From assembly GCF_003024515.2 (NCBI RefSeq), contig NZ_PYIX02000020.1:1-64000 (forward strand): a stretch of 64,000 bases of DNA. The letters are read 5' to 3'. This document shows positions 24,246 through 33,083 of this stretch, piece after piece (position 1 is the first letter of the stretch; each line of letters begins with the position of its first letter). Both the position numbers and the translations under genes were made by a program. Under the pieces are notes generated by a model. It did no database searches. It had not been told where the DNA came from and was given only the letters and a program-made list of their open reading frames with translations. The stretch comes from Acinetobacter sichuanensis. GTDB lineage: Bacteria > Pseudomonadota > Gammaproteobacteria > Pseudomonadales > Moraxellaceae.

Positions 24246-25775
24246 ATGTCGGCAAAAATCGTAAAATGTACTACAGTTGATGGACGTCCAATCGAATTTG
24301 TAGATGAGGTGATTGGATCAGGTGCCATGAAAGATGTCTATTTTTCACCTGATCGTAGTTATGTTGTATGTTTTTTTAGTAAAGAAAAAAATAAATTTTA
24401 TGAGTCTAAAGCTGCATTTGAACAGCAAAAAGACCGCTTAAAAGAAATTGTGGGTAATAAATGGCAAGGTATTTTTAATGGTGTAGGTGGTGATTATTGG
24501 AAAAATATTTTTTGTTGGCCAGATGGTTTGATTGAGCATAATAATCTACTTGGAATTACGGCTCCAACGTATAAAAAACAGTTTTTCTTTGATTATGGCT
24601 CAAAAAATAATGATTTTTTAAATATTAAAGGGAAAGAAAAAGAAGGAAAGTGGTTTGCAAGTGCGAATAATCAAAACCGTTTCTTGGATGATCGAGAAAA
24701 AGGAACTTGGTTAAATTATTTAAAAATCAGTATATTGATATCACGTGCAGTACGTCGCATGCATGCTGCGGGTTTGGCACATTCAGACTTATCCTATAAA
24801 AATGTGTTGATAGATCCTGTGACAGGGAGTGCCTGCGTAATAGATGTTGATGGTTTGGTTGTACCAGGGAAATTTCCACCTGATGTTGTAGGAACGCCAG
24901 ACTTTATTGCGCCTGAAGTGGTGATGACAAGCCATTTATCTAAACACGATCCTCAGCGTATTTTACCCAGTATTGCTACAGATAAGCATGCACTTGCAGT
25001 ATTGATTTATATGTATTTACTGTATAGACATCCTTTGCGTGGTGGTAAAATTCATGATGTAGATGATCCACAAAAAGATGAAAATCTAGCGATGGGAGAA
25101 CGTGCTTTATTTGTTGAGCATCCAACAGATCAAAGTAATCGAGTAAAAGCGAGTCAACTCAAACCTTCACAGTTACCTTGGGCTGATCCCGCACAAATTC
25201 CCTATACTGTGACAGGACCTTATTTAACTGAGTTATTTAATCGAAGTTTTATTGATGGTCTACATGATCCTAGCAAGCGCCCTTCAGCAAATGAATGGGA
25301 AACAGCTTTAGTGAAAACAGTAGACTTGGTACAACCTTGTTTAAATTCAGCATGTAGTCATAAGTGGTATGTATTTGATAATACGACAAAACCGAGTTGT
25401 CCATTTTGTAAAACAGCATTTACAGGAAAACTCCCTATTCTAAATTTATATTCAGCGCGACAAGGTTCAAGTTATCGTCCTGATAACCATCGTTTAATGG
25501 TATGGACAGGGCAGTCTTTGTTTGCTTGGCATGCCAATAGTATGATTGCACCAAATGAGCGTTTAACGGCTGAACAAACAAAACGTAAAGGGTATTTTGT
25601 ATTACATCAAGATCGTTGGTGGTTGGTCAATGAAGACTTAGCTGACTTGACTGATGTCCGTACCAAGACTTCTATTCCAATTGGTGGAAAAGTAGAACTT
25701 ACAGATGGCGCACAAATTTTATTATCTAAACAGGATGGTGGGCGTTTGGTGGTGGTGCAAATGGTTGAGGCTTAG
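24246..25775 (+). CDS. Protein kinase-like protein with zinc ribbon (Ter triad)
   Basis: A 509-residue protein with a eukaryotic-like kinase domain: glycine loop VIGSGAMKDVY (22-32), catalytic loop HSDLSYKN (179-186), DVDG in place of DFG (200-203) and TPDFIAPE (217-224). Residues ~366-392 hold a CX4C/CPFC zinc ribbon. The C-terminal ~100 residues look beta-rich and could be an FHA-like or other recognition module. It completes the TerY-PP2C-kinase triad. The usual ATP-anchoring VAIK lysine is not obvious in SYVVCFFSKEK, so activity should not be assumed. Confidence 0.85.
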   Translation: MSAKIVKCTTVDGRPIEFVDEVIGSGAMKDVYFSPDRSYVVCFFSKEKNKFYESKAAFEQQKDRLKEIVGNKWQGIFNGVGGDYWKNIFCWPDGLIEHNNLLGITAPTYKKQFFFDYGSKNNDFLNIKGKEKEGKWFASANNQNRFLDDREKGTWLNYLKISILISRAVRRMHAAGLAHSDLSYKNVLIDPVTGSACVIDVDGLVVPGKFPPDVVGTPDFIAPEVVMTSHLSKHDPQRILPSIATDKHALAVLIYMYLLYRHPLRGGKIHDVDDPQKDENLAMGERALFVEHPTDQSNRVKASQLKPSQLPWADPAQIPYTVTGPYLTELFNRSFIDGLHDPSKRPSANEWETALVKTVDLVQPCLNSACSHKWYVFDNTTKPSCPFCKTAFTGKLPILNLYSARQGSSYRPDNHRLMVWTGQSLFAWHANSMIAPNERLTAEQTKRKGYFVLHQDRWWLVNEDLADLTDVRTKTSIPIGGKVELTDGAQILLSKQDGGRLVVVQMVEA

Positions 25776-25802
25776 CGCTTATTGTTCAATATAGATTTAA
25801 AA

Positions 25803-25828
25803 AAAATGGCGAAAATTTTCGCCATTTT
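25803..25828. terminator. Bidirectional terminator between convergent Ter operons
   Basis: AAAATGGCGAAAA and TTTTCGCCATTTT form a 26-bp perfect palindrome between the kinase stop (25775) and the CitE-like stop (25842). It can serve both strands. Confidence 0.8.
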
Positions 25829-25841
25829 CGCTATTTAAGTT

Positions 25842-26789
25842 TTAAGCATTTAATTTGAACACATCATTTTGATGTGCTAGGTTGGATTTATCTAAACCAA
25901 AAGTTTTATAGCGTAATAAGACCATTTCTGCCCAATTACGATGTGTTGCAGGCTCAAGCATTGAACCCTGACTTTTAAATACACTTTTAGCATCAATTGC
26001 TAGGACTTGTTGCGCTTCTTGAAATTCGTCTATAGAAACCTGAAACGCTTTGTGAATGAAATCAATTTGAGAGGGATGAATTGCTGTTTTGGTATAAATA
26101 CCGTTGTTCATATCCTGTGCGAGTTCACTTAAAAGAATCTGAGTATTTTCAATATGTTCACATACAGGTGAACTTAACTGAAAACCTGCAGGAATAAATA
26201 AGCCTGCTAATTGTGAAATTAGCATACCTACAGGTGTTTGATAAATCGTTGTATTTTTAGGTCGACGTAAATGTAAACAAGACAGTAGGTCATTGCCACC
26301 AATTCTTAAACATAAGGTTTTATGAAAGTCATATTTTAAAGCTTGTTGTAACTCAACATTATGCCCCATATCAAATATTTCTTTGGTTTCAAATGTTGGC
26401 ATAAGATGGATGTGTGAGGGTAAAACGTCCATCCATTGCATTAAATTATGTAAGGTAAACTTAGGTAAAATCATTCCACTGATTGTGTGATTAAAATCCC
26501 AGTCAACAATATATTTTGCCATCTCAATATGACGTGGTCGGATAAAAACAGCAGGTGCTTTGAAGTCTGGATGTTCAGAACGGCGTTGTAATAACGCTTT
26601 TAAATTGACCATAGCCGTTTGTACATCTTTTTCTAACACAGCATCTTCTAAACAGACTGCAATAGATTTTAAATTTGGAAATTTTATACCTTGGGTGACT
26701 TCCCATAAATTTTCATGAGTTGCGGGAATATACATGGTCGCGCCAAGTTCTATAGCATGTTGTAATTGTTTCATGATTTTATTTTCCAA
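25842..26789 (-). CDS. CitE/HpcH-type aldolase-lyase family protein
   Basis: A 315-residue TIM-barrel protein of the HpcH/HpaI aldolase and citrate lyase beta family. Visible landmarks are AVCLEDAV (residues ~44-51), FIRPRH and MPTFETKE, which supply metal and CoA-thioester or keto-acid contacts in the family. It is last in a five-gene minus-strand operon and overlaps the upstream gene by 11 bp. In Ter loci, CitE-like enzymes belong to a conserved biosynthetic module proposed to make a nucleoside-like metabolite. The substrate is unknown. Confidence 0.8.
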   Translation of the reverse strand: MENKIMKQLQHAIELGATMYIPATHENLWEVTQGIKFPNLKSIAVCLEDAVLEKDVQTAMVNLKALLQRRSEHPDFKAPAVFIRPRHIEMAKYIVDWDFNHTISGMILPKFTLHNLMQWMDVLPSHIHLMPTFETKEIFDMGHNVELQQALKYDFHKTLCLRIGGNDLLSCLHLRRPKNTTIYQTPVGMLISQLAGLFIPAGFQLSSPVCEHIENTQILLSELAQDMNNGIYTKTAIHPSQIDFIHKAFQVSIDEFQEAQQVLAIDAKSVFKSQGSMLEPATHRNWAEMVLLRYKTFGLDKSNLAHQNDVFKLNA

Positions 26790-27933
26790 CTTTTTTTATT
26801 AAGGTCACCGCATGATATGGACCTAAACGAGAACCTAAAATATCGATAGGAACATTTTGTTGTTGTGCAAAATGCAGCAATAATTGAACATGTGGATTGT
26901 TTTCATCGCGAATTAAAATTTTTTCAGGAACGCGGCGTAAAACAGCACGTGTGGCTTCAGCAATACTTGGTTTAATATGGTTAATATTCTCAATTTCATA
27001 TTGTTTAGCAATCCAATCAACTGTACTTAAACAAAGTTGTTGTTGCTGTAGACGAATGTCATTGTTCCATTCAATGCTAGATTGAAGATGTTGTGTATCA
27101 ATAATTTTTAAAATATCTTGAATAAATTTTACAGATAAATCATGATCTTGTAGGTGGTTGTAAATGACACAATCATGCCATTTTTCAGGATTAAAACAAT
27201 CTTGTTCAGCTTCGGTTTGTAAAATCTCCTCCCTTAAAATGCTACGAGATGTTAAACCTGAAATCACTGAACCTAAAATACCAAAAGGAATAAGCCAGTC
27301 ATCACAACTAGCACTTAACCATGAATATCCCCCTAAATCGGATAAGGTAACAAGGCGAGGAATAGTCCAACCTTCATCAAACAATGCAGGATAATCTTGT
27401 AAACTTTTTGTTAATTCACGGCAAATAGCCCCTTTGCCTGTCCAACCATCAACAAAAACAATATTTTCAGCACCATGTTGTTGGATAATGGCACTTAAAG
27501 CAGCAAAATCTATACCACGATCTCGAATAATACTAATACCATAATGAAAACATTGTTGTTGTTTCGCAATGCAATGTTTTAACAAGACACCTAAAGGAAT
27601 ACCCGCACGGACTAAGCTAACTAAAATAATCGGTTGCTTTGGAAAACGAGTCATCAAAGCTTGACTAAGTTGCTGTACTTCTTGTGCCAAACGTTCCGCG
27701 CCATGTACAAATGCATGCTGAAAATGTTTTAAATGTTCAGCCGTTGGCGCTTTTTCTTCACTAATCATTTCTGAGTAGTGTTTTTTACCCGATTGAATCA
27801 GTCGTTCTTTTTCTGCGACAGGGGTGGTTTTGATCTGAGTAATATTGAGTAAAAATGTAATATCTTCTGGGCGATAAGAACCATGAAAACCTAAATTAGC
27901 TAAGATTGGGTTGATATCATTTAAATTAGACAT
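26779..27933 (-). CDS. StiP-like phosphoribosyltransferase/PELOTA-domain protein
   Basis: A 384-residue protein. Residues ~95-290 contain a phosphoribosyltransferase-like core: VSLVRAGIPLGVLLKH, then FVDGWTGKGAICRELTKS as the PRPP-loop equivalent. The C-terminal ~60 residues (VLRRVPEKILIRDENNPHVQ...LGSRLGPYHAVTLIKKV) match the PELOTA-type domain of Ter-associated proteins. Databases label this family StiP, sometimes as a cysteine protease; the fold visible here is PRTase-like. It overlaps both neighbours (8 and 11 bp), so the operon is translated as a coupled unit. The reaction is unknown. Confidence 0.75.
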   Translation of the reverse strand: MSNLNDINPILANLGFHGSYRPEDITFLLNITQIKTTPVAEKERLIQSGKKHYSEMISEEKAPTAEHLKHFQHAFVHGAERLAQEVQQLSQALMTRFPKQPIILVSLVRAGIPLGVLLKHCIAKQQQCFHYGISIIRDRGIDFAALSAIIQQHGAENIVFVDGWTGKGAICRELTKSLQDYPALFDEGWTIPRLVTLSDLGGYSWLSASCDDWLIPFGILGSVISGLTSRSILREEILQTEAEQDCFNPEKWHDCVIYNHLQDHDLSVKFIQDILKIIDTQHLQSSIEWNNDIRLQQQQLCLSTVDWIAKQYEIENINHIKPSIAEATRAVLRRVPEKILIRDENNPHVQLLLHFAQQQNVPIDILGSRLGPYHAVTLIKKVGK

Positions 27934-28708
27934 GTCCTAAGAATCCTTTCTGTCGGTGATCATTGATGAGGTTTTGTGCTAAAAATTGGTCGAGTTGACT
28001 ATTTTTTGGCATGCCAAACCAATCACAGCAGCTTAAAAAACCTGCATCTGAGAGACTATCTCCCCAACCTAAAATAGCACGTTCGCCTTTTGGATCATGT
28101 TTTTCAATAAAAAATTCAACTGCTTTTTGTTTCGAAACAAATTTTGGAATAACCGCTAAATTATTGCCATTGATATGAATATAACAATGCTCAATCACTT
28201 CGGCTGGTAAATGCTCAACCAATTGATCTAAGAACAAACCAGTCTCTGGCTGATTTTGTTTAGCGACTGAATATATTTTTAGCCCATTTTCTTCGACTGT
28301 CCAAGTGCGGATTGAGCCTAAATCTTGTGCAGTTTTTAGTAAAATATCAGGTAATTCATGTAATAATTCATTGAATTGTGCAACAGCTTGTTGTTGAATA
28401 TTAAACCAATCTTGGTCAATATTTTGTTGGTGGTCAATAATTGTGCCACCATGTGAGCATACCGCACCATATTGAAATGGTAAATGTACACGTCTTAAGG
28501 CTTCTACAGAACGGGCGGTGACAGGAATAACCTCAGCAGAAGCAAATAGCCAATTTACAAAAATCTGTTGCTTAGGTTTCATATACGATAAAGGCTGTCC
28601 ACTAATATCAGTCGTTGCAATTTTATGCAAATCTGTGGGTGCCGATTTACGATTGGTTTGAAATAAAGTATCGTCTAAATCAACAAAAATTAATGGCTTA
28701 TGGTTCAT
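27926..28708 (-). CDS. HAD family hydrolase of the Ter biosynthetic operon
   Basis: A 260-residue HAD phosphatase. Motif I is FVDLDDTLFQT (nucleophile Asp10, acid Asp12), motif II is the PVTARS region and motif IV is GWGDSLSDAGFLSCCDW near residue 220. The inserted cap between motifs II and IV fits Cof-type enzymes. It should remove a phosphate from the metabolite made by the neighbouring phosphoribosyltransferases and ATP-grasp enzyme. It overlaps the genes on both sides. Substrate is unknown and the pathway role is inferred from the conserved operon. Confidence 0.8.
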   Translation of the reverse strand: MNHKPLIFVDLDDTLFQTNRKSAPTDLHKIATTDISGQPLSYMKPKQQIFVNWLFASAEVIPVTARSVEALRRVHLPFQYGAVCSHGGTIIDHQQNIDQDWFNIQQQAVAQFNELLHELPDILLKTAQDLGSIRTWTVEENGLKIYSVAKQNQPETGLFLDQLVEHLPAEVIEHCYIHINGNNLAVIPKFVSKQKAVEFFIEKHDPKGERAILGWGDSLSDAGFLSCCDWFGMPKNSQLDQFLAQNLINDHRQKGFLGHV

Positions 28709-29819
28709 AGCTAATCACTTCTAAATTTTCAATTTGTGCAAAAAGTGCAGGATCTACACTATTTTTTTCTGTTTCAACGACCAATAAAACGCGGTCAAAT
28801 TTTTGATGTTTCACGTTATAAGCGTAATTATTAATATTAAGCCCATAGTTGTCAGTAAATGAGCAAATGCTTTGGATGGCATGTCCTTGCATAATAGGAG
28901 AGCGTGTTGTGGAGCTATAATAAACTTCAGCACCTTGTTGCTCTAATTGTTCCGCAAGTAAAAAGGGAATCCAGCTAAACTCACCTGAGCCTAAAACTAG
29001 AATTTTTTCATGAGGATGTTTAAGTTTGACGTTAGACCATGCTGTACAGTCTAAAAAGCAAGGTTCACGTCCCCAGTTATGTGGAGCAATAATTTTCTGT
29101 GCTTCCTGATTGGTTTTATTCACATCAGGCATATGAATCTCAATGGCTTTATCATTATCTTGCCATTGCCAATGCCCATGTAACAAAGACACTACTTCAA
29201 TTGGAACACCAACATCTAAGTCATCTAAATGTTGTTCTGCCCAATTCACTAAAGTCACTAAAATAATACGTTCAACTTGTGCTAAACCTGCTTTTTGTAA
29301 ACTTAAAATGAGATTTTTAAAAGTTTTGCCAGTTGAAATCTCATCATCAACTAAAATGAGCGTTTTAGAATCAATAATATGTTGATGTTTTTTAGGATCA
29401 TGACTACTTAAGATAAATTGATCTTGTGCATGACTGTGTTCTTCTAAAAATAATCCTAAAGTGGGTAGAGCATCAACAGGATGACGTGTTGTAGTTAAAA
29501 ATAAAGCATTCTCAGCAAAATCTTGTTTTAACTCACGATAAACGCCTGCACCTAGACCTACCGCCGTTTCAGCCATCCCAATCACTGAAATCGGATAAGG
29601 AAGGTCTTTAGGAATTAAAGTAGATAAATCAGCATAACTCCGTTGCATTGTTGAAGGTGCAACAGGAATATGTTTGCCTAAGACTTTGGAAACAAACAAA
29701 AATGCGCGTTTAGGATTAATTCTTTCTGCAAAATCTAATAAATGATCTAAATCCCAATCAGGATGATGTTGACGAACTGAAACACGAATACAACCACGAC
29801 TTAATTCAATTTCTTTCAT
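28698..29819 (-). CDS. Phosphoribosyltransferase with TRSP-type C-terminal domain
   Basis: A 373-residue protein. The PRPP-binding loop is LILVDDEISTGKTFKNLI (residues ~154-171), preceded by a GMAETAVGLG segment typical of the Ter-linked PRTase family. The C-terminal third, including KILVLGSGEFSWIPFLLAEQ and SSTTRSPI, resembles the TRSP domain always found with this PRTase. It would transfer phosphoribose to, or remove it from, a base-like acceptor. The gene lies second in the operon, 10 bp after the ATP-grasp gene. Confidence 0.82.
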   Translation of the reverse strand: MKEIELSRGCIRVSVRQHHPDWDLDHLLDFAERINPKRAFLFVSKVLGKHIPVAPSTMQRSYADLSTLIPKDLPYPISVIGMAETAVGLGAGVYRELKQDFAENALFLTTTRHPVDALPTLGLFLEEHSHAQDQFILSSHDPKKHQHIIDSKTLILVDDEISTGKTFKNLILSLQKAGLAQVERIILVTLVNWAEQHLDDLDVGVPIEVVSLLHGHWQWQDNDKAIEIHMPDVNKTNQEAQKIIAPHNWGREPCFLDCTAWSNVKLKHPHEKILVLGSGEFSWIPFLLAEQLEQQGAEVYYSSTTRSPIMQGHAIQSICSFTDNYGLNINNYAYNVKHQKFDRVLLVVETEKNSVDPALFAQIENLEVISYEP

Positions 29820-29828
29820 TAATTAATC

Positions 29829-30854
29829 TTAATCCATTTTAAAGCTTTGTACTAAAGGCAATACTTTGACAGGTGAAAGCGGTGCCTCACGAGTTAAATT
29901 TAAGCCTAATTTTTGTGCAAAAAGTTCTGCCACTAAATTCACCCCAGTATGTTGGGTATATGCAAATCCGCCCGCAGGACGTGCATTAATTTCTAAAATA
30001 TGCCATTTTTGATGTTGGTCTTGTTTAAACTGAATATTAATTAAACCGTCGCAATTAAAATGTTGAACGAGTTGTGTGCAAATTTCATGACAAGGATGAT
30101 CTAAAAAACACACTTGATGAAATTGATGTTTAATACGTGTGACTTGTGCCAAAACTTTACCATGATCACAAGCAATATCAACAGAACACTCTTCACCATT
30201 CAAATACGGCATAATCAAGTATTCAATACCTTGTTGAAGCTGTGCATACGCTTCGATAAATTGTTGTGTATTGGCAACAAAAGGTGATTTAAAGTGTTGA
30301 AAATAATCAATATCATTTTTTAAATGTACAAAGCCTGCTCCATATACGCCATGTACAGGTTTGGCACAAATTTCACCAAACTGCGCTTGAGCAGTTTCAA
30401 TGGCATTTTTTAAACTTGTCGTTGAATCTACTTTAAATGCAGGAATATAGGGTAAATTTAATGCTTTACATTTTTCTGTGAAAGCGTATTTATCATCCAT
30501 AAGTTTAAGTTCAGCTAAGGACGATGCACCTGTAACTAATTGAATATTATGTTGTTTAAATTGTTCACGATAAGGTTCAATGTATTGGGCTCTTTTACCA
30601 CAAAATAACAGATGAACTTTGTGAAAAATACATTGTTCTAACAACCATGCTGCAGACTCTTCAATAGGTGGTTGATGTATAAATAAATCTGCGATATTTA
30701 ACAGCTCAGGGCGCTGCAAATTGTGTGAACAGATGATATGCAGTTGAGTGTTTAAAGTGGAATTTTTTAAAGCAGCAATAATATCTTTTTGACAGGAAAA
30801 ACTTTCAGCAATCCAAACAGTAAAATAATTTTTCACAGTCAGTTTTATTCTCAA
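29829..30854 (-). CDS. ATP-grasp domain protein of the Ter biosynthetic operon
   Basis: A 341-residue ATP-grasp ligase-like protein. After an N-terminal pre-ATP-grasp Rossmann-like domain come ELKLMDDKYAFTEKC, the nucleotide-binding strand FGEICAKPVHGVYGAGF (~residues 135-151), and the metal-binding ILEINARPAGGFAYT (~308-322). ATP-grasp enzymes join a carboxylate to an amine or thiol through an acyl phosphate. It is the first gene of the five-gene operon, so the promoter lies in the 350-bp gap shared with terA. It probably ligates an amino acid or similar unit to the ribosyl metabolite; this is inference. Confidence 0.82.
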   Translation of the reverse strand: MRIKLTVKNYFTVWIAESFSCQKDIIAALKNSTLNTQLHIICSHNLQRPELLNIADLFIHQPPIEESAAWLLEQCIFHKVHLLFCGKRAQYIEPYREQFKQHNIQLVTGASSLAELKLMDDKYAFTEKCKALNLPYIPAFKVDSTTSLKNAIETAQAQFGEICAKPVHGVYGAGFVHLKNDIDYFQHFKSPFVANTQQFIEAYAQLQQGIEYLIMPYLNGEECSVDIACDHGKVLAQVTRIKHQFHQVCFLDHPCHEICTQLVQHFNCDGLINIQFKQDQHQKWHILEINARPAGGFAYTQHTGVNLVAELFAQKLGLNLTREAPLSPVKVLPLVQSFKMD

Positions 30855-31204
30855 GTAAGTTAAATTTAAAAAAATTAAAGTTTAATAATAAATTTCTTGG
30901 ATATTATTTTGTATATTTCTCGATATAAGAGAAAATAAAACAATTACAAAAAATTATCTCAGAAGCTAGGTAATCAATTATTAAAATCTTTTGCAATATA
31001 TAATTAAAATAGAATCACTTGCAATCTTTTTTTAAAGCTGCTTTGTTTATATTTTTGTTAAAAAAAAGAATTATATGCTTTGGTATGTCACATTTTTATG
31101 ATAAAAATGAGTTATTCAAATATATTAAATCAGAGTAATTTAAATTTTGATTTCATTGGGAAATTCACTTTTTATAGATTTATAACAATGGCTTTGAGGA
31201 TAAT
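30855..31204. promoter_or_regulatory. Divergent intergenic region of the Ter biosynthetic and terA operons
   Basis: This 350-bp AT-rich gap must drive both the minus-strand biosynthetic operon and the plus-strand terA operon. One short dyad, TTTCTC (30916-30921) and GAGAAA (30929-30934), lies about 62 bp upstream of the ATP-grasp start and could be an operator. No TerW-like regulator gene and no strong sigma-70 promoter pair are evident. GAGGATAAT just before 31205 is the terA ribosome site. Confidence 0.45.
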
Positions 31205-32440
31205 ATGCAATTGATTGCAGGTAGTAATATTGGACTAAATCAACAAAATGTTGAAATTTTAATAAAAACAAATGTCCCAGCGCATGTCGATTTAGACATC
31301 ACTGCTTATTTGTTAAACCAAACCACACAAAAAGTTCGTGGTGATCAGGATATGATTTTCTACGGACAAAAACAGACCACTAATCAAAGTGTAATCTTAA
31401 CTGAATCTAACAGTAAAGCACCTTATCAGAGTAAATTAAGCTTTAATACGGCTTTAATTGATCCTCAAATCAGTAAAATTGTAATTTGTGCCACTTTAAA
31501 TGAACCGCATGCAGTTCATGTACTTGCTCCAATTCATATCGAGTTACAGGAAAATGGGCAAACAGTTGCAACAGCAATTGTGGAAACTCAACAAAAGTCT
31601 GAGAAAGCTTTGATTTTGGCTGAAGTTTATAAGCATAATGAAAAGTGGAAATTTCGTTTTGTGAATCAGGGTTTTAATGGTGGGTTAAAACCACTCGCTG
31701 AAAATTTTGGTGTTGAAATTGCAGCAGAAACAACACAAGCTGCGCCAACGCCAACGCCAACGCCAACGCCAACGCCAACGCCAACGCCAACGCCAACGCC
31801 AACGCCAACGCCAAGCTCAAGTTTAAATTTATCTAAAATTAAATTAGACAAAACCAATTCAAGTATTAACCTGACTAAAAAAGGCTCAGGTTTCGGTAAA
31901 ATTTCAGTAAATCTAAACTGGAATCAAGGGCAACAAGCCCAATCTGGTTCATTTTTTAAGAAGTTAGTGGGTGGAAATAAAACAGTCGATCTCGATTTGG
32001 GTGCAATGATTCAGTTCAAAGGCGGTCAGATTGCATTGGTACAGCCATTGGGTAATCAGTTTGGACATTATGATCGTCCGCCATTCATTTATTTAGATGG
32101 TGATGATCGTACTGGCGCCGTGACGACAGGCGAGAACTTGCATATTAATGGTGATCGTTGGGATGAAATTGAGCGTGTAGTGATCTATACCTATATTTAT
32201 TCGGGTGCAGCACAATGGGCTGCAACAGATGGTGTCGTGACGATTCGTATCCCAAATCAGCCTGAAATTGAAGTGCGTTTAACAGATGGTAATCATTTGA
32301 CGACTTGCGCTATTGTTGAGTTAAAAAATATCGCGGGTAGTATTCAGGCAAATCGTGAGGTGCGTTATTTTAAAGATCAACAATATTTAGATCAGCATTA
32401 CAGGTTTGGCTTCCGTTGGACACAAGGATCTAAAGATTAA
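31205..32440 (+). CDS. terA: TerA-like protein with two TerD-type domains and a (Pro-Thr) linker
   Basis: A 411-residue protein. Residues ~1-170 are an N-terminal TerD-like domain ending in KWKFRFVNQGFNGGLKPLAE. Residues ~181-203 are a Pro-Thr repeat linker; ~208-411 form a second TerD/TerA-type domain with SGFGKISVNLNWNQ and LDGDDRTGA. The second domain lacks the full [13 protein letters not shown] loop of TerD, as expected for TerA. It is the first gene of the terA-D-C-D-F cluster. The linker is encoded by eleven exact CCAACG hexamers. Confidence 0.85.
   Translation: MQLIAGSNIGLNQQNVEILIKTNVPAHVDLDITAYLLNQTTQKVRGDQDMIFYGQKQTTNQSVILTESNSKAPYQSKLSFNTALIDPQISKIVICATLNEPHAVHVLAPIHIELQENGQTVATAIVETQQKSEKALILAEVYKHNEKWKFRFVNQGFNGGLKPLAENFGVEIAAETTQAAPTPTPTPTPTPTPTPTPTPTPTPSSSLNLSKIKLDKTNSSINLTKKGSGFGKISVNLNWNQGQQAQSGSFFKKLVGGNKTVDLDLGAMIQFKGGQIALVQPLGNQFGHYDRPPFIYLDGDDRTGAVTTGENLHINGDRWDEIERVVIYTYIYSGAAQWAATDGVVTIRIPNQPEIEVRLTDGNHLTTCAIVELKNIAGSIQANREVRYFKDQQYLDQHYRFGFRWTQGSKD
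31745..31810 (+). repeat. CCAACG hexamer tandem repeat inside terA
   Basis: Eleven perfect CCAACG units encode eleven Pro-Thr pairs linking the two TerD-type domains of TerA. Copy-number change would alter linker length by two residues per unit without shifting frame. Confidence 0.95.
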
Positions 32441-32491
32441 AATTTGATTTATTTTTTATATTTAAGTTCATAAGAGAAAGGGCAGAAATAC

Positions 32492-33067
32492 ATGGCTATT
32501 ACTTTAAATAAAGGTGGTAATTTATCACTAAGCAAAACAGATCCATCATTATCACAAGTACTTGTGGGTTTAGGTTGGGATGCTCGTGCAACAGATGGTG
32601 CGGATTTTGACTTAGACGCTTCAGCATTTTTATTGGGCGCAAATGATAAAGTTCGTGGTGAACATGACTTTATTTTTTATAACCAAACACGTTCTCCTGA
32701 AGGTTCTGTGGAACATACAGGCGATAACCGTACAGGTGATGGCGATGGTGATGATGAATCCGTCAAAATTAACTTGGGTTTAGTACCTGCGGATATTCAA
32801 AAAATTGCGATTACGGTGACGATTCATGATGCAGAGCAACGTGGTCAAAACTTCGGTCAAGTACAAAATGCATTTATTCGTATTGTTAATGATCAAAGTC
32901 AAGTCGAAATCGTTCGTTTTGACTTGAATGAAGATTATTCAACTGAAACAGCAATGGTATTTGGTGAATTGTATCGTCATAACGGTGAATGGAAATTCCG
33001 TGCTGTAGGTCAGGGCTATGCAGGTGGTTTGCGTGCAATGTGCCATCAATATGGCATTAGCATCTAA
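32492..33067 (+). CDS. terD: TerD family calcium-binding stress protein
   Basis: A 191-residue canonical TerD protein: [40 protein letters not shown], and the calcium-binding loop [14 protein letters not shown] (residues ~84-97). The end [19 protein letters not shown] is typical. TerD proteins coat membranes and bind calcium in tellurite and general stress resistance. The gene is 17 bp upstream of terC, with which it is expected to interact at the membrane. Near-identical in layout to the copy at 34191-34769. Confidence 0.93.
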   Translation: MAITLNKGGNLSLSKTDPSLSQVLVGLGWDARATDGADFDLDASAFLLGANDKVRGEHDFIFYNQTRSPEGSVEHTGDNRTGDGDGDDESVKINLGLVPADIQKIAITVTIHDAEQRGQNFGQVQNAFIRIVNDQSQVEIVRFDLNEDYSTETAMVFGELYRHNGEWKFRAVGQGYAGGLRAMCHQYGISI

Positions 33068-33083
33068 ACGTTGAGTGGAATGA

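Noticed and set aside
26779-27933. Calling the StiP-like protein a cysteine protease
   Set aside because: Visible motifs are phosphoribosyltransferase- and PELOTA-like; no Cys-His protease signature stands out.
31666-31857. Minus-strand frame rich in Gly-Val repeats opposite terA
   Set aside because: It is the reverse reading of the CCAACG repeat inside terA; no ribosome site or independent support.
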